Shown here: piece after piece, positions 8,901 through 17,997 of the stretch
How positions within the stretch are numbered: position 1 is the stretch's first letter
How the letters are laid out: every line of letters starts with the position of its first letter
Made by a program: the position numbers and the translations under genes
The notes under the pieces: model-generated
The model's database searches: none
Seen by the model: only the letters and a program-made list of their open reading frames with translations
What the model was told of the DNA's origin: nothing
Assembly: GCF_030825785.1 (NCBI RefSeq)
Contig: NZ_JAPJPG010000011.1
Location: 1-46,452 of the forward strand
Origin: Anaerococcus sp.
Lineage (GTDB): Bacteria > Bacillota > Clostridia > Tissierellales > Peptoniphilaceae
Direction of reading: 5' to 3'
Length of the DNA stretch: 46,452 bases

Positions 8901-8963
8901 GATGCGAAGATTTTGGTTTCATATGAGGCAAGTGAAGGATCAAAGGTGGAGGTTAAACCGTGA
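5928..8963 (+). CDS. sbcC: Exonuclease SbcCD subunit C (Rad50-type SMC ATPase)
   Basis: The 1011-aa SMC-like ATPase partners SbcD. The N-terminal nucleotide domain has Walker A GATGSGKTS (about residues 35-43) and the Q-loop region LAQGKFQEFL. Two long Lys/Glu-rich coiled coils flank a zinc hook CPVC near residues 511-514. The C-terminal half-domain carries the signature TLSGGESFLASLSLALGLS and Walker B DTLFIDEGFGSL. The length matches bacterial SbcC. The ATG start gives MRPRRLKMRGF, resembling the family N-terminus MRPLKLxxxxF. It overlaps addB by 4 bases. Confidence 0.93.
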   Translation: MRPRRLKMRGFITYKEEVDIDFTTLFEKKIFLISGATGSGKTSIFDAINFALYGKVARDISADKLRCDFLSEEDPYTYVSLDFEVGDKTYRIERIPRQVAKKTKIGQNIGNAVSLYDITDGVTLLSEKKTETDEMIKNIIGLDDKQFSKVMLLAQGKFQEFLSAKSTDKAKLLGDIFKTYEYKKFQDQIKDMAKDSIQKMEYIDNDLENIISYNEEISGLIDRDSIITHDFTEIEKVIEDKKLVYKNKTALLKESESTIDKAIKSDIRDLQKAELDNTNIGKYQEIEKNLSAEREKESEYKKLRDLIRKSELANNISIFEKNYQDALTDIDKNKVNLEILKKDEKTALKTKEEVRGKYEKLAEDRLKLDKLKRKAEDVENTILSLEKFKEAEIAYKSIEERTKLLDQTQNERGSLEKDLAKERELFDLNNEFLGEITEKGRSESKNLSNLIENIRKEEEDLKKLREIKSYEESLLSLTKEKDKLESSELKAKENEDLLIINKLIDRTNEEGICPVCGSRHDEAIGKHPIEDYDLDKLRKSLISSKEAIKLRQDQVEKIRKEIVSDKNINELEKILTENYKRKDEIEKNIEALRENYKKKSQDKIDFKKKLDKIYRDLEVKKKKEDGLKRDAQDNKEIEIAYLSQKDKMKDLSKESLVDEKKILDKEILDLDKDITEVNRNYQNAELKIKEIQTKIENIKENIKDLDLKRDKYKEEFDKKLEENFDNIASYKEALENYFGLAGKKEGMEEFFNNLEKLMISEENFASYKDMDVMDLDKLRGKIKSKEDERDIIRNQKSEIHTRLDNFSKVIARLKLLRKDYEMNMKENESLARLSKVADGSFGKVKGREKIDFETFVLTYYFDKVLKLANMRLLDMTDNQFSMVRKSDTTDQRSKTGLDIEILDANTGKMRPVSTLSGGESFLASLSLALGLSDEISMENGGVRIDTLFIDEGFGSLSKDYLENAISAIEKLAYEDKFIGLISHVDELKEAIDAKILVSYEASEGSKVEVKP

Positions 8964-11900
8964 TAGAGACAATTATTTCAAGATATCCTAGAGAGATGTC
9001 TACCTATATCTACAGTAAAATTGAAGAAGATTTAAATAATGGCAAGAAGGCTCTTTTGATAGTGCCAGAGCAATACACCCTCCAGACGGATATTAATTTT
9101 CTTAAAAATATCTCCTTTGAGGCGGTAATGGATGCCAAGGTATTAAGTTTCTCCTCTCTTAAAAGCTATATTGGGGAAAAAATTGGTCAGGCAAATGAGA
9201 AATTCCTTACGAAAAACGGAAAGATTATCCTAATTTCCAATATCCTCCAAGATATGAATGATAAGCTAAGTTTATTTCAAAATAAATATTCCAATATAGA
9301 GTTTGTGAACAATATTTCTTCTTTAATATCATCTATTAAGGACAATGCCTTCGATGAAGACTTCTTTAAGAAAATCGAAGAGAGTGATGATCCTATTACG
9401 AGGATTAAATTTAAAGAAGTAAAGATGATCTACGATGCCTACGAGAAGGAGATTTCTGGCAAATTCATAGACTCTGAGGATAGCCTATCTTATATTATAG
9501 AAAGACTTCCTAACTGTGACTTCCTAGCTGATACAGTATTTTACTTTGATAAGTTCGATAGCCTATCAGACCTTAAGCTTTCCTTTGTCGAGGGGCTTAT
9601 AAATAGGGGAAATGAAGTTTTCTTTAGCCTAAATCTCGATACAGAATTTATTAATAGCAAGGTTTTTTCTGACTTGGAGTTTTTCGACTCTACCAATAGA
9701 CTCTACAGAAAGTTAAATGAAATAACTAAGACTCACGATACAGTCCTTGATAATACAAGCCTTGCGAAAGAAGATATAGCCCATCTTGCTAGAAACTTCG
9801 AGAGATTTAATCCTAAGAAATTTGGAGGAAGGCCTAATAATATTCGTTTCCTTGAAAATCCATCTACTAAGACAGAGGTTGAAAATACTGCAAGAATTAT
9901 AAATTATCTAGTAAAAGAAAATAGCTACCGCTACAAGGACCTTGCTATTTATATTTCTAGTGAGGAAGAATATAAGAATGAAATCGTAAAGGTCTTCAAC
10001 AGGTACAACCTGCCTATCTTTTTAGATTCTGATAGGAAGCTTATAGACAATCACATAGTAAAGACATTTTTGGCTATTTTAAGACTTGTGATTTATAATT
10101 TTAACAGTCAAGACTTAAGCTATTTCCTAAGGTCTGGTCTATTTAGCTTCTCAGAAAACTTTGAGGAAAAGGCCATAATTCTTGAAAATTATATCAAAAA
10201 TAGGAAGATTAAGGGCAAGATGTTTTTTGAGGACAAATATTTTGCCTATGATGAAGATTTCTACAAAAATCTCTACGAGAATGATCCCAAAAGAGAAGAG
10301 AAACTAAGAGCAAAGGCTTATGAATATCAAGTTATAAATGAGCTAAGAGATAGGATTTTGGACCTTCTTAATCCTCTTTTAGAGCTAAAAGAAGAAAAGA
10401 CGAGGAATCTTTGTATAGGAATCTTTAATATTATAGATGATAAAGATATAAGAAGGGGAATCGCTAGCTTCCAGGAAATCTTAAAAGAAAGCGGAAGGCT
10501 TGATGAATACAAGGAAAACGACCAAGTCTGGGATGAGTTTGTAGAAATACTTGAAGAGATTGTAGATCTTATGGGAGAAAGGAGTTCGAGCCTTAGGAAG
10601 GTTTATTCCTTGATTGAAGCTACATGTAAGGACATCAATGTAGGAATTATCCCACCTACTAAAGACCACATCGAAATAACAAGCTTTGCTAGGGCAAGGA
10701 TTGCCGATAGGGGAGTAAACTTTGCCCTAGGCCTCAATGATGTTTTCTTTCCTTCAACTAATAGGGAAGACCTCATTGTAGGCAAGGGAGAAAAGGATAA
10801 ACTTAGGGCCTTGGATCTTGACCTAAAGATTTTCGATGAAGACTTCGAAGAGCGTGAGAAGCTAGTTTTTTATAAGCTAATTACCATATCAGACAAGCTC
10901 TTCTTATCGTATTCCCTTGCCAATAGGAAAAGTGAAGCGATCAATAAATCAATCATCCTAAATTCTATTATGAATATCTTCTCTGATAGGGAAGGGAAGA
11001 CTTACGGGATGGTTTATGGCAATGACTTGGGTCTTTCCATAGAGAAATTTTCCTACAAGACTATGGAAGTAAGAGCTCTAAGAAGTATCAGACAGATGAT
11101 GAGAAATGAGAATGTAGATGAAAATGATAGGGAAATTGCTAGGGCCTTTATCAAATATCTTAAGGAAAATGATTCATATGAGTTAATAGAAAAGGGCCTA
11201 AACTTTACTAATGATAAGAAAAATCTTAGAGAAGACTTGTCAGGTTCTTTATATAAGAAAAACCACTTCAATGTAAGCGAGATCGAAAGCTACTCCAGGT
11301 GTCCTTACAAGTATTTCGTAAACTATGGCCTAAGGCCAAATATCGGCGAAAGCTATGAAGTAGACCATATGGAAGTGGGTAATATTGTCCACAAGCTCTT
11401 CGAAGATATTTCTAGAAACTTATCAGAAAAAAACATAGAAGAGCTCAAGGCAAGTGATCTTGAAGATATATTGATAGAAAACTTCAAGGAAGCCACCCTT
11501 AGAAATCTTGACAAGACTAGAAGAGAAGATCCTAGGAATAAATTTATCCTAAACAATGTCCTAAATTCTGCTAAGAGAAATTCAGAAAAGTTAATCGACC
11601 AGGTAAAAAGCGGGGACTTCAAAATCTACGCTGTAGAAAAAGACTTTGGTTACGAAAATGAAGACAATCTACCAAAAGTCTATGTTGACGATAAAAATTA
11701 TCTGAGGGGAAGGATCGATAGGATCGATAAGGCTGGCAATTTCGTAAGGATTATCGACTATAAGACAGGAAAGAAAACCTTCAAGATAATAAATCTCCTA
11801 AACGGCCTAGACCTCCAGCTTTTAGTCTATATGATGTCGGCTACAGAAAACGAGAAGGACCTCATGATTCCCGTAGGATCCTTCTACATGCCCCTATATG

Positions 11901-12325
11901 ATGAGATGGAGTCTGTAAATAGCGAAGGATATTCTAAAGAAACTTTAGAAAAGGCTATGAATGATAAGTTCAGAATAAATGGCCTTATAGTTAAAATTAA
12001 CGAAGAAATCTTTAAGATAATAGATAAAAATGCAGAAAGTCCAAAGGATTCTAGTATACTTGATTACAAAAACTCAGATGTCCTTAGCCCTGAGGAAGTG
12101 ATAAAGCTTGAGCAATTTACTAAAAATCTTGTGGGAAGCTTTATAAAAAATATCAAAGAAGGAGATATTAGCCTTAGACCTTTGGCCTATGATTCGAATA
12201 GGAATGAGTGCCAGTATTGCGACTTTAAGGGAATATGTAAGTTCGATGAGACTATCGACCAGCTTCGTTACAGGAATTTTGATAAGGATAAGACAATAGA
12301 GGACTTGGGAGGTGAAGATGACTAA
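8960..12325 (+). CDS. addB: ATP-dependent helicase/deoxyribonuclease subunit B
   Basis: The 1121-aa AddB (RexB-like) subunit of the AddAB end-resection complex processes double-strand breaks for RecA. It has a degenerate UvrD-like N-terminus (LLIVPEQYTLQTDI) and a C-terminal RecB-type nuclease with GRIDRID and IDYKTGKK (near residue 932). Four cysteines form the iron-sulfur staple: Cys 781 (SRCPYKYF) and Cys 1084, 1087 and 1093 (CQYCDFKGIC). All four ligands are present. The start is a GTG at 8960 overlapping the sbcC stop. The gene overlaps addA by 8 bases. Confidence 0.92.
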   Translation: MIETIISRYPREMSTYIYSKIEEDLNNGKKALLIVPEQYTLQTDINFLKNISFEAVMDAKVLSFSSLKSYIGEKIGQANEKFLTKNGKIILISNILQDMNDKLSLFQNKYSNIEFVNNISSLISSIKDNAFDEDFFKKIEESDDPITRIKFKEVKMIYDAYEKEISGKFIDSEDSLSYIIERLPNCDFLADTVFYFDKFDSLSDLKLSFVEGLINRGNEVFFSLNLDTEFINSKVFSDLEFFDSTNRLYRKLNEITKTHDTVLDNTSLAKEDIAHLARNFERFNPKKFGGRPNNIRFLENPSTKTEVENTARIINYLVKENSYRYKDLAIYISSEEEYKNEIVKVFNRYNLPIFLDSDRKLIDNHIVKTFLAILRLVIYNFNSQDLSYFLRSGLFSFSENFEEKAIILENYIKNRKIKGKMFFEDKYFAYDEDFYKNLYENDPKREEKLRAKAYEYQVINELRDRILDLLNPLLELKEEKTRNLCIGIFNIIDDKDIRRGIASFQEILKESGRLDEYKENDQVWDEFVEILEEIVDLMGERSSSLRKVYSLIEATCKDINVGIIPPTKDHIEITSFARARIADRGVNFALGLNDVFFPSTNREDLIVGKGEKDKLRALDLDLKIFDEDFEEREKLVFYKLITISDKLFLSYSLANRKSEAINKSIILNSIMNIFSDREGKTYGMVYGNDLGLSIEKFSYKTMEVRALRSIRQMMRNENVDENDREIARAFIKYLKENDSYELIEKGLNFTNDKKNLREDLSGSLYKKNHFNVSEIESYSRCPYKYFVNYGLRPNIGESYEVDHMEVGNIVHKLFEDISRNLSEKNIEELKASDLEDILIENFKEATLRNLDKTRREDPRNKFILNNVLNSAKRNSEKLIDQVKSGDFKIYAVEKDFGYENEDNLPKVYVDDKNYLRGRIDRIDKAGNFVRIIDYKTGKKTFKIINLLNGLDLQLLVYMMSATENEKDLMIPVGSFYMPLYDEMESVNSEGYSKETLEKAMNDKFRINGLIVKINEEIFKIIDKNAESPKDSSILDYKNSDVLSPEEVIKLEQFTKNLVGSFIKNIKEGDISLRPLAYDSNRNECQYCDFKGICKFDETIDQLRYRNFDKDKTIEDLGGEDD

Positions 12326-15300
12326 GATGGAATTTAGCAAAGACCAGAAGGCTGCTATAGAAACTAGGGGTAAAAATATTATAGTTTCGGCTGCGGCAGG
12401 ATCTGGTAAGACGAGCGTTCTCGTAACGAGGATTATCCGCCTTCTTATAGAAGATAGGAAGGATATAGGAAGTTTTATTATAGTTACCTTTACCAACAAG
12501 GCCTCAGTCGAGATGAAAGATAGGATAAGGACTGCCCTTGAAGAAGAGCTAAAGAAAAAGGGAAGTGATCTTAAGTTTATCAAAGACCAACTCAAAAACT
12601 TAAAGCATGCCCAAATCAAAACCCTCCACTCCTTCTGTGCGGATATGCTAAGAGAAAACTTCTATTATTTCGACGACCTATCTCCAAATTTCAAGGTTAT
12701 TAACGAAAATACGTCGACAATATTAAAATCTACTGCAATCGATGAGGTCTTTGACAAAAGATATGAGAAGATGGATACCTCCTTTGAGAACTTCCTCCAC
12801 AACTTCGCTAGCAATAAATCCGATAGCGGGGCAAAAGATATCATCTTAAAGACTTACGAGAAAATCATGGCTGAAGTAAGGCCAATTGCTTGGCTAGATC
12901 AGGCGACTTCGGAAGGCTTTAAGCTTGATAAGTTTAAGGAAACTGTAAGAAGCGAAATAGATCAAATCCTAGACTTAGCTAGGACCAACTACGACTTTAC
13001 CATGGGCCAGGCTATGCGTGATAAGCACCAAGAGCTAATCTTCGATGATTTTTCAAAGATAAATGACCTTACTATTTTACTTGATAAGGATTGGGATAAG
13101 TTTATAAGACAAATTTCTAAGGTTAAATTTGGAAGAATATCTAAGTCCAAGAAGGATGTCGAAGAAGACTATAGCTTCATCAAAGATACGAGAGATTTAT
13201 ATAAGGAAGATATCAAAAATGTAGCTAAGTTTGTGACAAATACAGATAGCCTAACCATGGAGCTTTTTGCCAAGAAGGAAGAGGACCTTCTTTCTGAAAT
13301 CAATGTCTTGGTTAAGGACTTCATGAAAGTATATCAGAGACTAAAAGAAGAAAAGGCCTATCTCGACTTTTCTGATATGGAGCATAAGTTTATCGACCTG
13401 ATCGATATAGTAGAAGCTAGAAATAAGCTTAGACAAACTTACAAATATATATTCTTTGACGAATATCAAGACTCAAACGAAATTCAAAATTACATTATAG
13501 AAAAGCTTAAGGGAGAAGATAATCTATTTTTTGTAGGAGATGTCAAGCAGTCCATCTATGGCTTTAGGAGGGCTGAGCCAAAACTTTTCCTAGAAAAACT
13601 AGAAACCTACGAGAAAGATGATAAGTCAGTTAGGATTGACCTTAACAAGAACTTTAGGTCACAAAAGGAAGTCTTAGACTTTGATAACTTTATCTTCGAT
13701 AGGCTAATGACTAAGGAAGAAAGCGACATCGACTATAGAGATGGCGGCCACAGACTCAACTTCAACAAGAATGAGCAAAGTGCTTACGAGAGAGCTAATA
13801 TAAAGGTGATTGATAACAAAATCCGTGAGGAAGATTATCTAGTCAAACTTATCGAAGAAATCAGGACTATGGGCTACGAATATCGTGACATAGCGATTCT
13901 TTTAAGAAGCGGAGGAAAGTCCTATGTCTACGAAGAAGCCTTTAAGAAGGCGGAGATTCCTTTCTTTAACGATATAAGCAAGGTTTCCTTTAGGGCTGTT
14001 GAAGTTACATTTTTCATCAATCTCTTAAAATATCTTGCCAATCCAAAAGATGACCTAACTCTTTTGTCTATACTTAGGTCTGAAATCTTCGATTTTGATG
14101 AAGATGATTTGGTTGAAATTAGATTAAGCTCTGATTCATATTCCTTCACTAAAGCCTTTGATGAATATGACAAAGATGATACGATTGTAGAGAAAGTTAA
14201 TGACTTTAAGACGGTTTTTACCGACTTAAGCTATAGCAAAAACCTCCTTTCCCTTTACGAATTTGCTAATTATGTCTTCGAAAAGACAGGATTTTATGAA
14301 TATTTGCTGGCAAGAGATAGGGCAAGTGATAGGATAAATAATGTCGAAAGTTTTATAGATATAATGGATGAGTATGATAGGACTAATGACAATGGCCTAT
14401 TTGGCTTTTTGGACTTTGTAGATTCACTTTCTATGAATCAATCGGACAATATCCAAACGACAAGAGAGCTTTCCGAGGCGGAAGATCTCGTTAGGATAAT
14501 GACTATCCATAAGTCCAAGGGCTTGGAGTTTCCAGTAGTAATCCTTGCAGATTCTGGCAAAAGATTTAACAACAAGCACTTGCGTGAATCAATTGTCTTT
14601 GATGATGATCTAGGAATTGGGATCAATCTTTCTGATTATGAAAACAAATTGAGATTCTCGTCTCTTAGGAAAAACTTAATCAATGATAAAATCACTAAGG
14701 AAAATAAAAAAGAGGAGATGCGAATCCTTTATGTAGCCATGACTAGGGCAGAAGAGATGCTATTTATCACAGGCGAGAGAAATCTTAAGACAGTAGGAAG
14801 ATTAAAGGGGAGAATAGACTTTCTCAATATGAATACCTACATGGATTGGATTCTTTCGATTCTTTCAAGAGATAAGGTCTCAGAAGAATTATTTGAAGAC
14901 TATGAGACCAATGCTCTAGCAGGCCTAGCTTCCCTTGAAGTAATAGAAGAAAGTGATCCTATAGATAAGTTTGAGTCTAAGGATATTACAAACTTTCTTA
15001 AAAGTGAAGATGTAAATCAAGAAATTTATAATAAACTTAAAGAAATTTTCGATAGGCCATATCCTTATGAAGATCAAACTAGAGAATCTATAAAAAGATC
15101 TGTTACAGAAATAAGTAAGGACTTCGATCCTTCCCTTGACGGCTATAGACTTCCTAGCTATGGGGAAAACGAGCTTGTAGGAGACTTTAGGAAGGCGAAG
15201 TTTATGACAGAAGAAAAATCCTACAAGGCTACCGATAAGGGAACTATGATCCATAGAATCTTCCAAGCCCTAGACTTTAAGGACTATGATAAAGTAAGCC

Positions 15301-15683
15301 TAAAAGAAGAAGTCGATAGACTTGTTAGGGAAAAAAGGATTGAGGAAGATAGCTTGGACCTAGTAGAATTAGATAAAATCTTGGGATTTTTTGAAGACCC
15401 TTTTATCAAAGATATATCGCAAAAGGCTACAAATATCAGAAAAGAAGAGTCCTTTCTGATGACCTACGAGGACTATTATGTCAATGGACAGATAGATTTG
15501 TTATTTGAGATAGATCAAAAGGTAATCTTAATCGATTTTAAGACGGATAGAACAAAGAGGGAAAACTTATATAAGAAACAAATCCAAATTTATAGACAGG
15601 CTATAGAAAAATCTCTAGGAAAAAAGGTAGATACTTCCCTAATCTATTGGTATAACTTTAAGGAATTTACAAAAATCGAATAA
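12318..15683 (+). CDS. addA: ATP-dependent helicase/nuclease subunit A
   Basis: The 1121-aa UvrD/RecB-type helicase-nuclease is the motor of AddAB. Motifs run in order: Walker A SAAAGSGKTSVLV, motif Ia TFTNKASVEMK, Walker B FFDEYQDSN, GDVKQSIYGFRRAEP, TIHKSKGLEFPVV, and the AMTRAEEML motif VI. The C-terminal nuclease has GQIDLLFE and LIDFKTDR. I chose the ATG at 12318 because GGGAGG (12307-12312) lies 5 bases before it; the in-frame GTG at 12312 falls inside that ribosome site. An ATG at 12327 is also possible. It ends the repair operon at a bidirectional terminator. Confidence 0.93.
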   Translation: MTKMEFSKDQKAAIETRGKNIIVSAAAGSGKTSVLVTRIIRLLIEDRKDIGSFIIVTFTNKASVEMKDRIRTALEEELKKKGSDLKFIKDQLKNLKHAQIKTLHSFCADMLRENFYYFDDLSPNFKVINENTSTILKSTAIDEVFDKRYEKMDTSFENFLHNFASNKSDSGAKDIILKTYEKIMAEVRPIAWLDQATSEGFKLDKFKETVRSEIDQILDLARTNYDFTMGQAMRDKHQELIFDDFSKINDLTILLDKDWDKFIRQISKVKFGRISKSKKDVEEDYSFIKDTRDLYKEDIKNVAKFVTNTDSLTMELFAKKEEDLLSEINVLVKDFMKVYQRLKEEKAYLDFSDMEHKFIDLIDIVEARNKLRQTYKYIFFDEYQDSNEIQNYIIEKLKGEDNLFFVGDVKQSIYGFRRAEPKLFLEKLETYEKDDKSVRIDLNKNFRSQKEVLDFDNFIFDRLMTKEESDIDYRDGGHRLNFNKNEQSAYERANIKVIDNKIREEDYLVKLIEEIRTMGYEYRDIAILLRSGGKSYVYEEAFKKAEIPFFNDISKVSFRAVEVTFFINLLKYLANPKDDLTLLSILRSEIFDFDEDDLVEIRLSSDSYSFTKAFDEYDKDDTIVEKVNDFKTVFTDLSYSKNLLSLYEFANYVFEKTGFYEYLLARDRASDRINNVESFIDIMDEYDRTNDNGLFGFLDFVDSLSMNQSDNIQTTRELSEAEDLVRIMTIHKSKGLEFPVVILADSGKRFNNKHLRESIVFDDDLGIGINLSDYENKLRFSSLRKNLINDKITKENKKEEMRILYVAMTRAEEMLFITGERNLKTVGRLKGRIDFLNMNTYMDWILSILSRDKVSEELFEDYETNALAGLASLEVIEESDPIDKFESKDITNFLKSEDVNQEIYNKLKEIFDRPYPYEDQTRESIKRSVTEISKDFDPSLDGYRLPSYGENELVGDFRKAKFMTEEKSYKATDKGTMIHRIFQALDFKDYDKVSLKEEVDRLVREKRIEEDSLDLVELDKILGFFEDPFIKDISQKATNIRKEESFLMTYEDYYVNGQIDLLFEIDQKVILIDFKTDRTKRENLYKKQIQIYRQAIEKSLGKKVDTSLIYWYNFKEFTKIE

Positions 15684-15694
15684 GAACAAACTAA

Positions 15695-15740
15695 AAAACG
15701 ACGAGAATAAAGCTTATCTAAGTTCCTTCTTCGTCGTTTT
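15695..15740. terminator. Bidirectional terminator between addA and the metallophosphoesterase gene
   Basis: AAAACGACGA (15695-15704) pairs with TCGTCGTTTT (15731-15740) around a 26-base loop that may itself pair partly. The A-run and T-run give a U-tail in both directions, serving the two convergent genes. Confidence 0.75.
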
Positions 15741-15747
15741 CATTTAT

Positions 15748-17913
15748 TTATTCTTCTGTGATTATTTTTGTATCGTCATATTCGATATAGTTAAAGTAGT
15801 GGTCGATTTCGTTTAGGTCGGCGTTTTGATAGATTGTAGTCATCTCCTCATTCATTTCTCCTATGAGGGCTAGGATAAAGACACGGAGGGACTTTTGGCC
15901 GAAGAACTTATCCGATATATTCATCTTAGCTCTCCTTACAGCTCTGGAATGGGCGATTGTTTTTGCAAGGTCGACTCCAGTGATGGAACTCTTTTTAGTG
16001 ATAAATCTTGAAAAGAAATCTAATAAATCTCTTAGGGTCTCTACCCTTCCTATAAGATATTTATAGGCGAAGTTTACCGGAAAGCCCTTGGTTTGGATGA
16101 GACTTTCGAAAAACTCTTTCTTTGATCCGTTTCTTTCAAGGATTATTGACTGAGTAACTGTATCAAAGACCTCATTTATCTCAGAAGCCGCATAGTCTAA
16201 AACAATATTAATTATATCATAGTCGGGATCGTTTATATTATCTATCATCTTCGTAACATACGAAGGTTGCTTCTCTTCACTAGTTGACCTATATTGGTAT
16301 ATATAATTAGCGAAGTCATAGAAAGTATGTCCCTTATCATCAATCGGCATGGCAAAGATCTTAGATGAAATCTTATCCATGGCAGTGATTACAAAGTGAG
16401 GGGTTAGGATTTTTTCGGCTTGATCAATGATTATATCGATTGCATCTTCTATATTCCTGGCCTTTATAAAAAGTATATTCATCAAGGCCTTGATCCTAAA
16501 CTCGTACTCATAGTTTAAGTTACTTATTACGATCCTTCCTATATACTTGCTATAGATTGGGAAGTACTCAGCAATATTTGGAAAAACTATTTTATTCATA
16601 TATCCCTGGTATGGAATGTCTATTCCTGTTTTTGATCTTAAATTATCTATGATTATTTTTTTATAATCCATATTATCAAAAAGCGGGTTGTTGGCCTGGA
16701 TCCTAATATAGTTGTGAATTACCTCTTTAAGGCTAAGCTGGTTGGTCATGGTGTGAAGGATTGCATCTTTTACTATTTCCTCCTTGCCATTATAGTCAGT
16801 GAAGGAGAAATTATCTATAAGCTCAGTCGTGACAAAAACTTCAAAACCATTATCTGTAGAGGTCTTGTTATTAATTAGGATATGTCTTATAGGAAGGGGA
16901 TAGGTTATGGTCGATCCTGTTTGGATATCATATATAGTATTTCCTATTTCGCTTGTGTATTTGGCTGTTCCATTTTCGTGAAGATGGCCTGTAAAGACAA
17001 ACTTAACCCCACTGTCTGCAAGGATTTCTATAGGAGTTTTTCCATCTATCCTAGGATCTTTATCTTCAAACTTATCCCTCCATTCTTTTATGATAAAAGG
17101 TGAGAAGGCGAGTTCTTGATTTCTGAAGTTTGGAAGGAGGGCATGGTGGGCTACGACAATTACCATATCCTTTCTCTTCTTAGCTTCTTCAATTTTTTCT
17201 AGCATCCATTTAATCTCTTCTTTTGTAATAGATCCTGGAATATTCTCCCTGCCATCTCTATGTTTTTCTTCCCTATCAGCAGAGTAGATCGAAGTATCGA
17301 GCATTATTAGGCTAAGTCCATTTTTATCGAGATAGTCCTTTTTTATCCTTGCTACATAGGAAAAATATCCATGGGCGTAGTAGGAATATTTAACGTCTCT
17401 ATTATATTTTTTGTTAACAAAATCTAAATAATTCTTAAAAATCTGGCTATCCCTATAAAACTCAAGTATGGAATCATCCTCATAGATAAAATCATAGATT
17501 TCTTCAAATTCTCTTGGATTAACATTTTTAGTCTTTTCATCATTTAAGAAGTCATAGGCCCTGTGGCAGTTGATGTCGTGGTTGCCTGGTGTAAGGAAAA
17601 TTTTCCTCCTAGGATCCTTATTCTTCCAATCCCTTAAATAACCTGCGACTATCTTATGAGACTTATACTCTCCTTCTTTGACCATATCTCCAGGAAGAAT
17701 CAAGTAGTTACTGCCTGCATTATCTACAATTTCTAGGGCACGCTTAAAAAGCCCCTCGCTTTCTACGACAAGCTTCCTTTCTACTTTAAGCTCCTTGATG
17801 AAACTTTCGCTAGGTCCCATTAGCTCATTTGCTAGAACATGGGGGTCGGATATAATCGATATATCAAAATCTTTTATAAAAATTTTTTCTCTTTCTTCAT
17901 TAATATCTTTCAT
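15748..17913 (-). CDS. Large cytoplasmic metallophosphoesterase with an unassigned C-terminal half
   Basis: In this 721-aa protein residues 18-315 form a calcineurin-like phosphoesterase with a complete metal set: SDPH (Asp 23, His 25), GDMVKEGEYKSH (Asp 76), GNHD (110-113), AHHALLP (His 256/257) and GHLHENG (His 310, His 312). The remaining 400 residues look mostly helical and match nothing I recognise. No signal peptide or membrane span is visible, so it probably works in the cytoplasm. The substrate is unknown; GDMVKEGE resembles members annotated as phosphohydrolases. The gene stands alone on the minus strand, convergent with addA. No ribosome site precedes the ATG; a TATAAT lies exactly 6 bases before it, so the message may be leaderless. 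Confidence 0.8.
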   Translation of the reverse strand: MKDINEEREKIFIKDFDISIISDPHVLANELMGPSESFIKELKVERKLVVESEGLFKRALEIVDNAGSNYLILPGDMVKEGEYKSHKIVAGYLRDWKNKDPRRKIFLTPGNHDINCHRAYDFLNDEKTKNVNPREFEEIYDFIYEDDSILEFYRDSQIFKNYLDFVNKKYNRDVKYSYYAHGYFSYVARIKKDYLDKNGLSLIMLDTSIYSADREEKHRDGRENIPGSITKEEIKWMLEKIEEAKKRKDMVIVVAHHALLPNFRNQELAFSPFIIKEWRDKFEDKDPRIDGKTPIEILADSGVKFVFTGHLHENGTAKYTSEIGNTIYDIQTGSTITYPLPIRHILINNKTSTDNGFEVFVTTELIDNFSFTDYNGKEEIVKDAILHTMTNQLSLKEVIHNYIRIQANNPLFDNMDYKKIIIDNLRSKTGIDIPYQGYMNKIVFPNIAEYFPIYSKYIGRIVISNLNYEYEFRIKALMNILFIKARNIEDAIDIIIDQAEKILTPHFVITAMDKISSKIFAMPIDDKGHTFYDFANYIYQYRSTSEEKQPSYVTKMIDNINDPDYDIINIVLDYAASEINEVFDTVTQSIILERNGSKKEFFESLIQTKGFPVNFAYKYLIGRVETLRDLLDFFSRFITKKSSITGVDLAKTIAHSRAVRRAKMNISDKFFGQKSLRVFILALIGEMNEEMTTIYQNADLNEIDHYFNYIEYDDTKIITEE

Positions 17914-17919
17914 ACTTCT

Positions 17920-17925
17920 ATTATA
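17920..17925 (-). promoter_or_regulatory. -10 element placing the transcript start at the ATG of the metallophosphoesterase
   Basis: On the minus strand TATAAT is followed by AGAAGT and then ATG. With the usual 6-7 base gap from -10 to the start site, transcription would begin at or next to the A of the ATG. The -35 is weak. Confidence 0.45.
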
Positions 17926-17962
17926 CTTAGAAGGGCTTAAATTACACTAATAAAAATTAGGT

Positions 17963-17991
17963 TTGCAAATTATAAAAAAGCAAAGTATACT
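17963..17991 (+). promoter_or_regulatory. Promoter of the T-box leader
   Basis: TTGCAA (17963-17968) and TATACT (17986-17991) have an ideal 17-base spacer. The transcript should begin near 17998, at the 5' end of the T-box stem I. Confidence 0.75.
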
Positions 17992-17997
17992 AAAACA

